Shown here in pieces: positions 8,307 to 16,197 of a stretch of DNA of 30,479 nucleotides (its first letter is position 1; every line of letters starts with the position of its first letter). A program made the position numbers and the translations under genes. Origin of the DNA: Fidelibacterota bacterium (GTDB lineage: Bacteria; Fidelibacterota; Marinisomatia; Marinisomatales; TCS55). The stretch lies in NCBI GenBank assembly GCA_014239505.1, contig JAAZYT010000119.1, positions 1-30,479 of the forward strand. The letters run 5' to 3'. Under the pieces are notes generated by a model. It did not search any database and was not told where the DNA came from. It was given only the letters and a program-made list of their open reading frames with translations.

Positions 8307-8846
8307 CTATGCTTTTAATAATGATTGGCGCATGCTCTCCAGTTGATTCTGAATCGATGCGTCCATGAATTTGTTTCCAACACGAAGTTTTATACCACCA
8401 ATTAAATTAGGATCAACTTCTACACTAAGTTCCATTGATTTCCCTAATGATGATTCTAATGATTCTTTTAGTCCTTCAGATTCTCTTTCTGATAATTCAG
8501 AAGATACATGAGCGATGACAGTAAGATAATTCAATTTTTTCTCAAAAATCTTAATGTATGATTTCTCAATTAAAGAAAAAAGCTTAACTAAGTTTTGATC
8601 GGTAATTAAACCAATAAACTCTGAAACAATTGGATGACACTTCACACCAAGTGCCTCTTTAACAGCTGTAGCTTTTTGAATCTCAGTTATTCTTTTAGAA
8701 AATAAAAAAGCCCGAAACTCTGGTGAGGCTTTTATAGCACTATTAACCAATGTTAATGAATTTCTAACAGCTTTTTCTGAACTGGACTGATTAGCAACAT
8801 TAAAAAGAGCTTCAGCATATTGTTTTGCTTTAGACTCAAGCTTCAT
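8307..8846 (-). CDS. atpH: F1Fo ATP synthase delta subunit
   Basis: A 179-aa OSCP/delta protein that joins the peripheral stalk (b subunits) to the top of F1. The N-terminal helical domain starts with the family-like AKQYAEALFNVA, and the C-terminal part ends with the conserved DPNLIGGIKLRVGNKFMDASI region (core LIGGIKLRVG) and NQLESMRQSL. The start codon overlaps the end of atpF by 11 nt, which suggests translational coupling. Its place between atpF and atpA supports the call. Confidence 0.95.
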   Translation of the reverse strand: MKLESKAKQYAEALFNVANQSSSEKAVRNSLTLVNSAIKASPEFRAFLFSKRITEIQKATAVKEALGVKCHPIVSEFIGLITDQNLVKLFSLIEKSYIKIFEKKLNYLTVIAHVSSELSERESEGLKESLESSLGKSMELSVEVDPNLIGGIKLRVGNKFMDASIQNQLESMRQSLLKA

Positions 8847-9336
8847 ATGATTTAACTTTTTTTAATGATTCTTCAATAAGTGATTTATTATCAGCATCAT
8901 TTAGATTCTTATTAATAAGTTTTTCTGCAACCGAAAGTGTAAGATTAACAACTTCCTGTTTAATATCAGTAATAGCTTTATCTTTTTCAACTTGAATCTG
9001 TTTTTGAGCATCATCACTAATCTTTATTGCCTGTTCTTTTGCCTTTGCAATAGTATCTTCTTTTACTTTCTCAGCAACAGTTTTACTCTCAGCTAATATT
9101 GCTTGTGCTTCTGATCGTGCTTTAGCAGTTATTGCTTCAGATTCTTTATTTAGACGTTCTAATTCTAATTTTGCTTTTTCAGCATCATCAAGTGAACTTC
9201 TAATCATAGTTTCACGATCATCAAGCATTTTTATTAGTGGTTTCCAAGCATATTTTGCTAATACAAAGAAAAGCAATAAAAACGTGATTATTGTCCATAT
9301 GAAAAGACCTGGGTCGAGTTTAACTAATGAATCCAT
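8836..9336 (-). CDS. atpF: F1Fo ATP synthase b subunit
   Basis: A 166-aa peripheral-stalk subunit: a short N terminus, one membrane helix (about 11-29, FIWTIITFLLLFFVLAKYAW core), then a long charged Ala/Lys/Glu-rich helix (about 40-160) expected to form the dimeric coiled coil that binds delta. The segment WKPLIKMLDDRE just after the membrane helix is typical of the family. The gene lies 40 nt after atpE behind a possible hairpin and overlaps atpH by 11 nt. Only one b gene is seen, so a b homodimer is likely. Confidence 0.95.
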   Translation of the reverse strand: MDSLVKLDPGLFIWTIITFLLLFFVLAKYAWKPLIKMLDDRETMIRSSLDDAEKAKLELERLNKESEAITAKARSEAQAILAESKTVAEKVKEDTIAKAKEQAIKISDDAQKQIQVEKDKAITDIKQEVVNLTLSVAEKLINKNLNDADNKSLIEESLKKVKSYEA

Positions 9337-9355
9337 TTTTTTCTCTCAAACTTCT

Positions 9356-9391
9356 ATGTTGATTAAATGAATTTATTTAAAGTATCAACAT
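9356..9391 (-). other. Bulged hairpin at the atpE 3' end / atpE-atpF junction
   Basis: A 7-bp outer stem (9356-9362 with 9385-9391, ATGTTGA/TCAACAT) encloses a 6-bp inner stem (9363-9368 with 9375-9380, TTAAAT/ATTTAA), separated by a 4-nt bulge (9381-9384) and capped by a 6-nt loop. In the minus-strand mRNA the 5' arm includes the last atpE codons and the stop. With no T run it is not an intrinsic terminator. It could protect the atpE end of a processed transcript or affect atpF translation. The stem is AT-rich, so stability is moderate. Confidence 0.45.
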
Positions 9392-9592
9392 TAAAAATGT
9401 GAAAACCTCAGCCAAAATTGCTACTCCTTCAAGAAGGAATAGAGGCAGGTTTACAGCACCCGTAATCTTATCTGCAGCTTCAGGCTGACGGGCTATACTT
9501 TCTGCAGCAGCAGAAGCGAATTTTCCAATACCTAGACCAGCACCGATAACTATCAAACCAAAACCTATTGGCATAAATGCAGTTGCTTCCAT
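9377..9592 (-). CDS. atpE: F1Fo ATP synthase c subunit (H+ type)
   Basis: A 71-aa two-helix hairpin that forms the rotor ring in the membrane. Helix 1 (about 8-30) contains the glycine pattern GAGLGIG (17-23); the polar loop has RQP at 35-37; helix 2 (about 50-71) carries the ion-binding Glu55 in LLEGVAI. Aligned with the Na+-binding c subunit of Ilyobacter, the Gln in helix 1 is Ile22 here and the Ser after the Glu is Gly56, so the Na+ signature is absent and protons are the likely coupling ion. The gene has the clearest SD in the cluster and a hairpin at its 3' end, fitting the need for many copies per complex. Confidence 0.96.
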   Translation of the reverse strand: MEATAFMPIGFGLIVIGAGLGIGKFASAAAESIARQPEAADKITGAVNLPLFLLEGVAILAEVFTFLMLIL

Positions 9593-9601
9593 TTTATTAT
9601 T

Positions 9602-9608
9602 ACCTCTT
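9602..9608 (-). promoter_or_regulatory. Strong Shine-Dalgarno site of atpE
   Basis: Minus-strand AAGAGGT ends 9 nt before the atpE ATG. Most other genes in the cluster have weaker or barely recognisable sites, so this one probably supports the high expression the c subunit needs relative to its operon partners. Confidence 0.7.
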
Positions 9609-9615
9609 TATTATT

Positions 9616-10545
9616 TTAATGATGAACATTAATTGCCATTCCGACAAATACTGCAGTAAGCAGTGTAAAAACATATGCCTGAACAATGACAACAATGATC
9701 TCTAATCCTGAAATAGCGGCAGCCATTGGTACTGATATAAGTGCAACACCAATCCCAGCTGCAGCTGAATGAAACATTTCGGCAAAAATTGCCATAAGTG
9801 ATAAAAGTGCAAGTAGAGCGATGTGTCCACCTGTCATATTTGCAGCCAGTCGCATTGTTAAAGCAAAAGGCTTGACTAGTAACCCCATTAATTCAATGGG
9901 AATTAAAATTATGTAAATCGGCCATGCTAATCCATGAGGAACTAAATTTTTCCAATGATTAATAAACCCATGCGCTTTTGTACCTGCAATCATTATACTA
10001 AAAAATGTAATAATTGCTAATGCGGCAGTTACATTAAAGTTGCCTGTTGCTGTAACACCTCCATGCAGCAAACCATTAACAAAGTTATGATCAGCTTCAT
10101 AAGGGACATTAAAAACAAAACGATTAATCACACCTAAAATATCAAAAACTGGGATCATTCCAATACCATTAGCAAATAAAATAAAAAAGAAAAATGTTAA
10201 CATGAGTGGTGTCCATGTATTTACCCATTTTGGACCAACATTAGGAGCGACAATTGAATCACGAATAAATTGCGTTATTGATTCAATAGCATTTGCCATT
10301 CCTTTTGGAATAAAATTGTTTTGCCTTATATATGCACGAACTGGAATAATAATTGTAATAGAAACCAAAAGAGCAACAATCCATAACATTAATACATGCT
10401 TTGTAACTGACATATTTATACCGAATAACTGTGGTAATTGCACAATAGCGTGATCTATATCTGAATTAGAAACGTGATCAATAATATTTTTACCAACTTT
10501 ATCCATTACACTGGATCCAGAGGTTTTTTCACCAACTAAGATCAT
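9616..10545 (-). CDS. atpB: F1Fo ATP synthase a subunit
   Basis: A 309-aa membrane subunit forming the proton half-channels against the c ring. The essential arginine is Arg232 in the conserved FALTMRLAANMTGGH core, and helix 5 continues as HIALLALLSLMAIF. Other membrane helices are near 50-69, 113-133, 170-190 and 208-226, and the last (IIVVIVQAYVFTLLTAVF) holds the conserved Gln289. The first 45 residues are hydrophilic and form a longer N terminus than in minimal a subunits, as is common in FCB-group bacteria. It follows the AtpI-like gene by 19 nt and precedes atpE by 23 nt. The start has an AGAAGA SD. Confidence 0.96.
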   Translation of the reverse strand: MILVGEKTSGSSVMDKVGKNIIDHVSNSDIDHAIVQLPQLFGINMSVTKHVLMLWIVALLVSITIIIPVRAYIRQNNFIPKGMANAIESITQFIRDSIVAPNVGPKWVNTWTPLMLTFFFFILFANGIGMIPVFDILGVINRFVFNVPYEADHNFVNGLLHGGVTATGNFNVTAALAIITFFSIMIAGTKAHGFINHWKNLVPHGLAWPIYIILIPIELMGLLVKPFALTMRLAANMTGGHIALLALLSLMAIFAEMFHSAAAGIGVALISVPMAAAISGLEIIVVIVQAYVFTLLTAVFVGMAINVHH

Positions 10546-10564
10546 TGTTTTCTTCTAATATTTT

Positions 10565-10915
10565 TTAAGATTGAAAAAGTGATTTTAAAACTATTGCTTC
10601 TAGCGTATGAAACACTATAAATGAACCCGAAAAACTAATAACAAATGGTAATGGAGTAAAAGAATAAAAGTAAATAATTAAAGATAAATAAATAGCAAAA
10701 AGAAACATCTTACTTACAAATCCGACTAGCAAAACTTTTGTCGTCAATTCAGACTTTTTTTCTTTTGCCTTATAAATAAAAAATAATTCAACTAAAACTA
10801 CCAGCCAGGGCAATAAAATACCCCAAAATAATTCCCGAATGTATTCAGGATTAATTCCAGCTGACAAACCAAAAAGTCCTACCCCTATTAAAACAAAATA
10901 AAAGATGGTTTTCAT
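10565..10915 (-). CDS. AtpI-like small membrane protein
   Basis: A 116-aa very hydrophobic protein with four likely helices (about 3-20, 29-49, 60-84 and 88-110). Size, position just before atpB and topology fit the AtpI/UncI group, which helps assemble the c ring or supplies ions to Fo in other bacteria. Sequence identity in this family is low and there is no decisive motif, so the call rests mainly on context. Its start overlaps the end of the preceding small gene by 4 nt (ATGA), a sign of coupling. Confidence 0.65.
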   Translation of the reverse strand: MKTIFYFVLIGVGLFGLSAGINPEYIRELFWGILLPWLVVLVELFFIYKAKEKKSELTTKVLLVGFVSKMFLFAIYLSLIIYFYSFTPLPFVISFSGSFIVFHTLEAIVLKSLFQS

Positions 10916-11154
10916 TTTTTAAAAACAGATTTAGCTAATTCATAAAAACCAATAATTAATCCAATTGACAAACCCACTAGAATAAAAATTGGTGATGAAT
11001 TAAAATAATTATCTGCATAGAAACCTAGCGCTCCTAAAAATAATACCGCAGCTAATAGTGTATATGAAGCTGAAGCAGAGGGTCCAGCTTTATGGACAAA
11101 TCTTTGAAATTGCTTTAGAGATTGAGCTAAAAAATTATCTGATTCATTAGTCAT
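10912..11154 (-). CDS. AtpZ-like (putative F1Fo accessory) membrane protein
   Basis: An 80-aa protein with a soluble N terminus (about 1-28) and two membrane helices (about 30-49 and 54-74) ending in a short basic tail, the usual form of the AtpZ/AtpR-like F1Fo ATPase accessory proteins found before atpI-atpB. I chose ATG at 11154 (MTNESDNF). The frame can extend 14 codons further upstream, but that would overlap the bactofilin gene by 50 nt; the chosen start overlaps it by only 8 nt. The gene overlaps the AtpI-like gene by 4 nt. Function in this organism is inferred from place and topology. Confidence 0.65.
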   Translation of the reverse strand: MTNESDNFLAQSLKQFQRFVHKAGPSASASYTLLAAVLFLGALGFYADNYFNSSPIFILVGLSIGLIIGFYELAKSVFKK

Positions 11155-11554
11155 ATTGGTCAGGTTGAGTATCTTGATCAGATTCTTCTGGTTCATTAAT
11201 TGAATCTATTGATTCTTCTCTACCTGCTAAAACACAGTGTCCTTGAAACTGAGCACCTTCTTCAATAACTAAGGTCCGATAAATTAAATCACCTTTTAAA
11301 TTTGATTCTGATCCAAGTACAGCTCTCTTTTCTACCCTTACATTTCCTGCAACTGTACCTCCAATATTAGATTCACTTGCTTGAACATTTCCATGAACTT
11401 CACCACCTCGAGCTATTCGGACTGGTCCTTCGGAAGTAACATCTCCAAAAACTTTGCCGTATACTGCAATACCATCATTACAACTAATATTCCCTTGAAT
11501 TACTGCGTCAGCACCAATCATAGTATGTACATCTTTATTTTCATTTCTAGCCAT
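11147..11554 (-). CDS. Bactofilin (polymer-forming cytoskeletal protein)
   Basis: A 135-aa protein whose middle (about 15-105) is a run of short beta-helix turns with glycine/valine periodicity, such as VIQGNISCNDGIAVYG, GKVFGDV, GGEVHGNV, GGTVAGNVRV and LKGDLIY. This is the bactofilin fold, which self-assembles into filaments without nucleotide and often guides local wall synthesis or hydrolysis. The acidic tail (about 113-135) is probably disordered. ATG at 11554 lies 1 nt after the stop of the M23 peptidase gene; a GTG 4 codons upstream is possible. The adjacent M23 peptidase is a known kind of partner for bactofilins (for example in Helicobacter and Hyphomonas). Confidence 0.9.
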   Translation of the reverse strand: MARNENKDVHTMIGADAVIQGNISCNDGIAVYGKVFGDVTSEGPVRIARGGEVHGNVQASESNIGGTVAGNVRVEKRAVLGSESNLKGDLIYRTLVIEEGAQFQGHCVLAGREESIDSINEPEESDQDTQPDQYD

Positions 11555-11555
11555 A

Positions 11556-12332
11556 TTATTCAACACTCATATTTGATTTATTATAGTTTGGAAAATACGT
11601 CAAAGGATTAACTGCCTCACCATCTTTCCATATTTCAAAATGTAGATGAGGTCCTGAGCTTTCTCCCGTATTACCAGATCTAGCAATAGTATCTCCAATG
11701 CTTACAAATTGATGCAGTTTAGCATCAATTGAAGCATTGTGTCCATAGTACGTAAAATATTCATTTCCATGAAATAATACTACTAGATTTCCAAGATTTT
11801 CTGTCATTCCTGAAAAGATAACTTGTCCAGAAGCGGATGCTAAAACAGGTGTCTTTTCAGGAACTGCAATATCAACACCTAAATGTTGTTTGCTAAACTC
11901 ATCAAATTTTTCTATCATTTCTTGGGTTAATATTCCATCAACAGGTAAAATTGATGGGATATTATAAATTAAATCAAGGTTAATAGCTTTATTGTCTTTA
12001 GGGTTAATAAGCCCTTTATTACTATCTTTACTCTCAACCATATCCATGCCCAATGCTTTTTGAACCATCCTATCAACTTCCTTTAAACGCTCGAGTTCAT
12101 TATATAGGTTCAAAACTTTCATTCTTTCACTTACAAGAGAATCATATTCTTTTTTTATTTCATTGAATTCTAAAACTCTAGGGGTAAAATAAAATAGACT
12201 AATTACAAAAACTGTCATTGAAGTAATTATAGTAAATAAAATCAAAAATGTGAATTTTCTAGAAAGATTGAATTGTTTTTTTGTTCCATCATGATCAGGA
12301 ATAAGTACAAATGTATATCTACTTGGCTTCAT
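11556..12332 (-). CDS. Membrane-anchored M23 (LytM) endopeptidase
   Basis: A 258-aa protein with a cytoplasmic basic N terminus, one membrane helix (about 27-48), a periplasmic coiled coil (about 52-95) and an M23 domain (about 145-245). Zinc and catalytic residues are all present: His150-X3-Asp154 (HLGVD), His198 (YGH) and His229-Leu-His231 (HLHFE). It is expected to cut peptidoglycan cross-links in the periplasm, unlike the degenerate regulators of the EnvC type. Its place between parB and the bactofilin gene suggests a bactofilin-guided wall enzyme involved in shape or division. It starts 6 nt after parB. Confidence 0.92.
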   Translation of the reverse strand: MKPSRYTFVLIPDHDGTKKQFNLSRKFTFLILFTIITSMTVFVISLFYFTPRVLEFNEIKKEYDSLVSERMKVLNLYNELERLKEVDRMVQKALGMDMVESKDSNKGLINPKDNKAINLDLIYNIPSILPVDGILTQEMIEKFDEFSKQHLGVDIAVPEKTPVLASASGQVIFSGMTENLGNLVVLFHGNEYFTYYGHNASIDAKLHQFVSIGDTIARSGNTGESSGPHLHFEIWKDGEAVNPLTYFPNYNKSNMSVE

Positions 12333-12338
12333 ATAAAT

Positions 12339-13202
12339 TTATTCAATTGTTCTAATAAGATCTAACAACCTCTCTAAATCATCATCTGAAAAATAATCAA
12401 CAATAATCATTCCACCTTTTTTCCCTTTATGATTTAGTTGAACTTTTGTACCAAATATAGCAATCAATTCATCTTCAAGTTTTCTTAATGAAGCATCTTT
12501 AGGTTTAATTTTTGTTTTATGCTTTTTTGATATTTTTTTTGTTTTATCCTTCACTTGAGTTTCTGCCGCTCTAACAGATAGATTTTGTTCAATAATCATT
12601 TTCCAAAGTGTCAACATTCTTGATTCAGTTTTCATTGCTAGAATAGCTCTACCATGTCCTGCTGAAATTCTATTATCACTAATACTCTTTTTAACCTGAA
12701 TAGGTAGTTGTAATAATCTTAAAGCATTAGTAATTGTAGATCTACTTTTTCCTACAGCAAGTGCAATTTTTGATTGAGAAAGATTAAACTTTCCTTGTAA
12801 TACTGCAAATGCTTCTGATTCTTCAATAGAGTTCAAATTCTCACGTTGAATATTCTCAATTAAAGCTACTTCCATCATTTCTGAATCATTAGTTAATTCT
12901 ATAATATATCCAGGAATTTCTCTCTTCTTAATTAACTTAGAAGCTCGAAGTCTTCTTTCTCCAGCAATTAGAATATAGCCATCACCATCAGTCTTAACTG
13001 TAATAGGAGTAATAACACCTTTCTCTTTAATAGAAGATGCTAGTTCTAATAGAGATTTTTTATCGAATTTTTTTCTAGGTTGATGAGGGTTAGTTTTTAT
13101 TTTTGAGATTGGAAGATTAGTAACACCTGCAGGAGACGTATCTTGTTTTGATGGTGGCCTTATTAAGGCATTAATTCCTTTACCTAACCTTTTAGTTGCC
13201 AT
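12339..13202 (-). CDS. parB: Chromosome-partitioning protein ParB
   Basis: A 287-aa CTP-dependent DNA clamp that loads at parS and spreads. The N-terminal domain carries the CTP-binding boxes GERRLRA (81-87) and ENIQREN (116-122); a helix-turn-helix domain follows (LSQSKIALAVGKSRSTITNA core at 141-160) for parS binding; the lysine-rich linker (about 215-240) leads to a C-terminal dimerisation domain. The start overlaps parA by 11 nt. No convincing parS site is visible in the window. Confidence 0.95.
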   Translation of the reverse strand: MATKRLGKGINALIRPPSKQDTSPAGVTNLPISKIKTNPHQPRKKFDKKSLLELASSIKEKGVITPITVKTDGDGYILIAGERRLRASKLIKKREIPGYIIELTNDSEMMEVALIENIQRENLNSIEESEAFAVLQGKFNLSQSKIALAVGKSRSTITNALRLLQLPIQVKKSISDNRISAGHGRAILAMKTESRMLTLWKMIIEQNLSVRAAETQVKDKTKKISKKHKTKIKPKDASLRKLEDELIAIFGTKVQLNHKGKKGGMIIVDYFSDDDLERLLDLIRTIE

Positions 13203-13956
13203 CGCTTAATATCTCCTCTACTAATGTCATATAGTTTTGAGCCCCAGTGGAATTAGCATCATACAATAAAGCTGGCTTACCAAAGCTTGGCGCTTCACTT
13301 AATCTAACATTCCGTTGAATGATTGTTTGAAATATTTTATCTTTAAAAAAACTACGAACTTCTTCTGCAACTTGTTTAGATAAGTTCAGGCGACTATCAT
13401 ACATAGTTAATAAAACACCTTCAATTTCAAGGTTAGGATTTAAATTTTTCTGTACAAGTCTCACGGTATTTAATAATTGCCCTAAGCCCTCCAAAGCATA
13501 ATACTCGCATTGGATAGGTATTATTACAGAATTTGAACATGTAAGTGCATTTAAAGTTAACAAGCCTAATGAAGGAGGACAATCAATCAGAATATAATCA
13601 TATTTTTTTCTTATTGATTTTAGCACTTTCTCAAGCTGATATTCTCTAGCCATAAGCCCAACCAATTCAACTTCAGCACCAACAAGATCACTTGTTGAAG
13701 TAATAATATCAAGAAAATCTAATTTTGTTTTTGTAATTACATTTTTTGTTGAAGTGCCTCTAATTATAGCATCATAAATAGAACCTTTTGGTTCGCTTAT
13801 TAGATCTTCAATTCCGGTTGTTGCATTTGACTGTGGATCTAAATCAATTAAAAGTGTTTTTACTTCAGACACAGCAAAGCTAGCAGCTAAGTTAACTGAA
13901 GATGTAGTTTTGCCAACTCCACCTTTTTGATTTGTTAATGAAATAATTTTACTCAT
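13192..13956 (-). CDS. parA: Chromosome-partitioning ATPase ParA/Soj
   Basis: A 254-aa ParA ATPase with the deviant Walker A KGGVGKTT at 11-18, the Walker A' segment LIDLDPQSNATTG (about 36-48) and Walker B ILIDCPPSLG (about 121-130). It lacks the N-terminal DNA-binding extension of plasmid type Ia ParA, so it is the chromosomal Soj type that binds DNA nonspecifically as an ATP dimer and is recycled by ParB. It is the first gene of the long minus-strand run. The 80-nt spacer upstream should hold its promoter, but I see no clear -35/-10 pair there. Confidence 0.95.
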   Translation of the reverse strand: MSKIISLTNQKGGVGKTTSSVNLAASFAVSEVKTLLIDLDPQSNATTGIEDLISEPKGSIYDAIIRGTSTKNVITKTKLDFLDIITSTSDLVGAEVELVGLMAREYQLEKVLKSIRKKYDYILIDCPPSLGLLTLNALTCSNSVIIPIQCEYYALEGLGQLLNTVRLVQKNLNPNLEIEGVLLTMYDSRLNLSKQVAEEVRSFFKDKIFQTIIQRNVRLSEAPSFGKPALLYDANSTGAQNYMTLVEEILSDGN

Positions 13957-14036
13957 TGAATGAAATCTTTAAAAATGAACTTAATTCAAAGATCTAATCT
14001 AGTAGAATACAGTTCGTTGAAACAATAAGGTGTTAA

Positions 14037-16163
14037 TTATATTTGAAATAAATAAGTTAACTTAATTACTTGAGTATTTTGTACCAATCCATAATTATCC
14101 CCACTCAGATCATAAAGTTTATTTATTACAATAAATAAATCACTTCCTGGAGTATGAATCCAATTAATTCTACAATATACTTGAAGTTGATTTGAAAAAT
14201 TATCATACTGCAACAATGCTTTTCCAAACCATTTTCGGTTTAATGCAACTTCAGCAGTAAAACCATAAACATTTGCTGTGAATTCACCTTGATTAGACAT
14301 AAATATAATATTTTGGTTGGCAGAACCATACAAGGTTAAATGATTAGAAAACTGTTTACCAATGGAACTAGACCAACTCGTTTTATTCCCACCAAAATAA
14401 TCTCCTTTTGAAATGGCAAAGTTACCCCAGATACCTCTGCTTTGATTTGTTCTAGCAGAAAGTGAAATTTTTCTATCTCTATAATTACCTTTCTGAATTT
14501 CAAACCCATTACCTAAAATAAAACCATCCGATAATTTTTCTTTCTCTTGAATAATTTTCAATCCAATTCGATCTCTTGATTCAAAAATAGCATCAATTCC
14601 ACCATTTATAATACTTGTCTCACTAAGGCCCTCAAGATTTTTAACATCTCTAACGTATAATGTATATCTCATTTGGCGAATCAGTTCTTCTCCATCCCCT
14701 ACTCTTGGCGTAAACCCCATCATAGCACCTGTCCCAACCATATCATTTCTTTGGACAAATCCTAGAGCAGGATGAAAATCTTTGTCTACTCGATGTTGGC
14801 CAGCAGTAAAAAAATATCGATCATTTTTTAAATCAACTTTAATCATTGAAGCTTCTGAAGGTTTCTCAAACTGATCATCTTGAACTTGACCGTACCAAGC
14901 TGAAACACTACTGTTTCCCCAAAACCGCATTTGCCCATCAAAACCAAAAACTGAATTTTGAGTTTCTTTATTTGACACATCTGTAACAATAGCTCCAATT
15001 GTAGTGCGATCACGAATATCTGATCTTAATCTTAGAGCACTATATGCTGTTGCTGGTAATCCATTTTCTGCTTGAGTGTGAATATTTAATGCTCCAATAG
15101 ATGTTTTACCTATCTGGCCATAAATACGTGATCCACCTAAAACATTTTGATTTAAACCAATCCGTCGACTAAAAAAAATTTCAGTTTGACGCGAATTTCC
15201 AAAACCAAACAATTTAGATCTTGTTAAAAAGAATTCTCTTTTTTCAGGATAAAATAAACTAAACCTTGTAAGGTTAATTTGAGCATTATCTGATTCTACT
15301 TGAGCAAAATCCGTATTATAAGTCAAATTAAGTGTTAAGTTAGATTTTAATCCATAGTAAAGGTCAACCCCACCATTTCCCAAATTATCAGATATAGTTT
15401 CATCTTCTGAAATTTGTTTTTGCGAGCCAATAATTCCAAAAGGTTTAATCTTAATATCATTTCCACGCTTAATATTCTTTAATCCAGTCAAATTAGCATA
15501 TTGAGAGACTTGATAAACATCTGAACTATATTCCAAGCCAATATGTGGCCAAATTGCACTTTCATTTTTTCTATTTATATATCTTTTCACAGCTAATCCC
15601 ATAGTCAAATCATCTTTGCTTGGAAATCTTAAAGTATTCCATGGAATAGCAACTTCTAATACCCAACCATAATCAGTGACTCGACCTTGACTTATATATA
15701 CACCATCCCAAGCCCATTCATCTAAACTAGGACGACTTTCATCTGATATTAAAGCATCATCTTGAGTGCCTAAAGGATTCATTTCAAAAAGGTAGGCGTT
15801 CCGTCTATCTAAATATGTATCTAAGGCAATTTCTAACTTATCATCTCTGTGAATCCATCCACCTCTATTAAGTATAGTCGCACGAACTTTTTCAGGATTA
15901 CTATCAAAAAAAGTAAACCCAAAATAAAGATAATTATCATCGTAAATAATTCGCATTTCAGATTTTTCAGTAGGTTGCGCACCATCTTGTGGTAATCTCT
16001 GAATAAATTGAGTAATTGGTTCAATATTTTCCCAAATTTCCTCATCTAATAAACCATCAACTTTGATAGTTAAATTAGTTCTGATTGCTTTTACTTCTGG
16101 ACGCTCTTGCGCAACCAATGTAGTTGCAAATAAAATACTTAAGTAATAAATAAACTTATTCAA
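14037..16163 (-). CDS. CBM9-like/DUF5916 outer-membrane-type protein
   Basis: A 708-aa exported protein. Residues 1-19 form a signal peptide (FIYYLSILFATTLVAQ). Residues about 25-235 resemble the carbohydrate-binding family 9-like domain seen in this protein group (IKVDGLLDEEIWENI, DDNYLYFGFTFFD, RRNAYLFEMNPLG, GWVLEVAIPWNTLRF). The remainder (about 240-708) is rich in alternating aromatic/polar strands and ends in YLFQI, consistent with an outer-membrane beta barrel as in DUF5916. The ligand is unknown. I chose TTG at 16163, which has AGGA 6 nt upstream and begins exactly at the signal peptide; the frame is open upstream, but an ATG at 16277 would overlap the permease gene by 80 nt and bury the signal peptide. 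It is last in a five-gene minus-strand cluster. Confidence 0.85.
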   Translation of the reverse strand: MNKFIYYLSILFATTLVAQERPEVKAIRTNLTIKVDGLLDEEIWENIEPITQFIQRLPQDGAQPTEKSEMRIIYDDNYLYFGFTFFDSNPEKVRATILNRGGWIHRDDKLEIALDTYLDRRNAYLFEMNPLGTQDDALISDESRPSLDEWAWDGVYISQGRVTDYGWVLEVAIPWNTLRFPSKDDLTMGLAVKRYINRKNESAIWPHIGLEYSSDVYQVSQYANLTGLKNIKRGNDIKIKPFGIIGSQKQISEDETISDNLGNGGVDLYYGLKSNLTLNLTYNTDFAQVESDNAQINLTRFSLFYPEKREFFLTRSKLFGFGNSRQTEIFFSRRIGLNQNVLGGSRIYGQIGKTSIGALNIHTQAENGLPATAYSALRLRSDIRDRTTIGAIVTDVSNKETQNSVFGFDGQMRFWGNSSVSAWYGQVQDDQFEKPSEASMIKVDLKNDRYFFTAGQHRVDKDFHPALGFVQRNDMVGTGAMMGFTPRVGDGEELIRQMRYTLYVRDVKNLEGLSETSIINGGIDAIFESRDRIGLKIIQEKEKLSDGFILGNGFEIQKGNYRDRKISLSARTNQSRGIWGNFAISKGDYFGGNKTSWSSSIGKQFSNHLTLYGSANQNIIFMSNQGEFTANVYGFTAEVALNRKWFGKALLQYDNFSNQLQVYCRINWIHTPGSDLFIVINKLYDLSGDNYGLVQNTQVIKLTYLFQI

Positions 16164-16197
16164 TATATATCCTATTAATTTTGGTTTATTGTATATT

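Noticed and set aside
9377..9592. Possible Na+-driven ATP synthase
   Set aside because: The c subunit has Ile22 and Gly56 where Na+ types have Gln and Ser/Thr, so the Na+ site is not supported.
14010..14024. A TGTTTCA half-site (minus strand) upstream of parA, like half of a parS site
   Set aside because: Only about half of the 16-base parS palindrome matches; the second arm is absent.
15833..16045. 70-codon minus-strand frame inside the DUF5916 gene
   Set aside because: It overlaps the conserved CBM9-like region in another frame and has no independent support.
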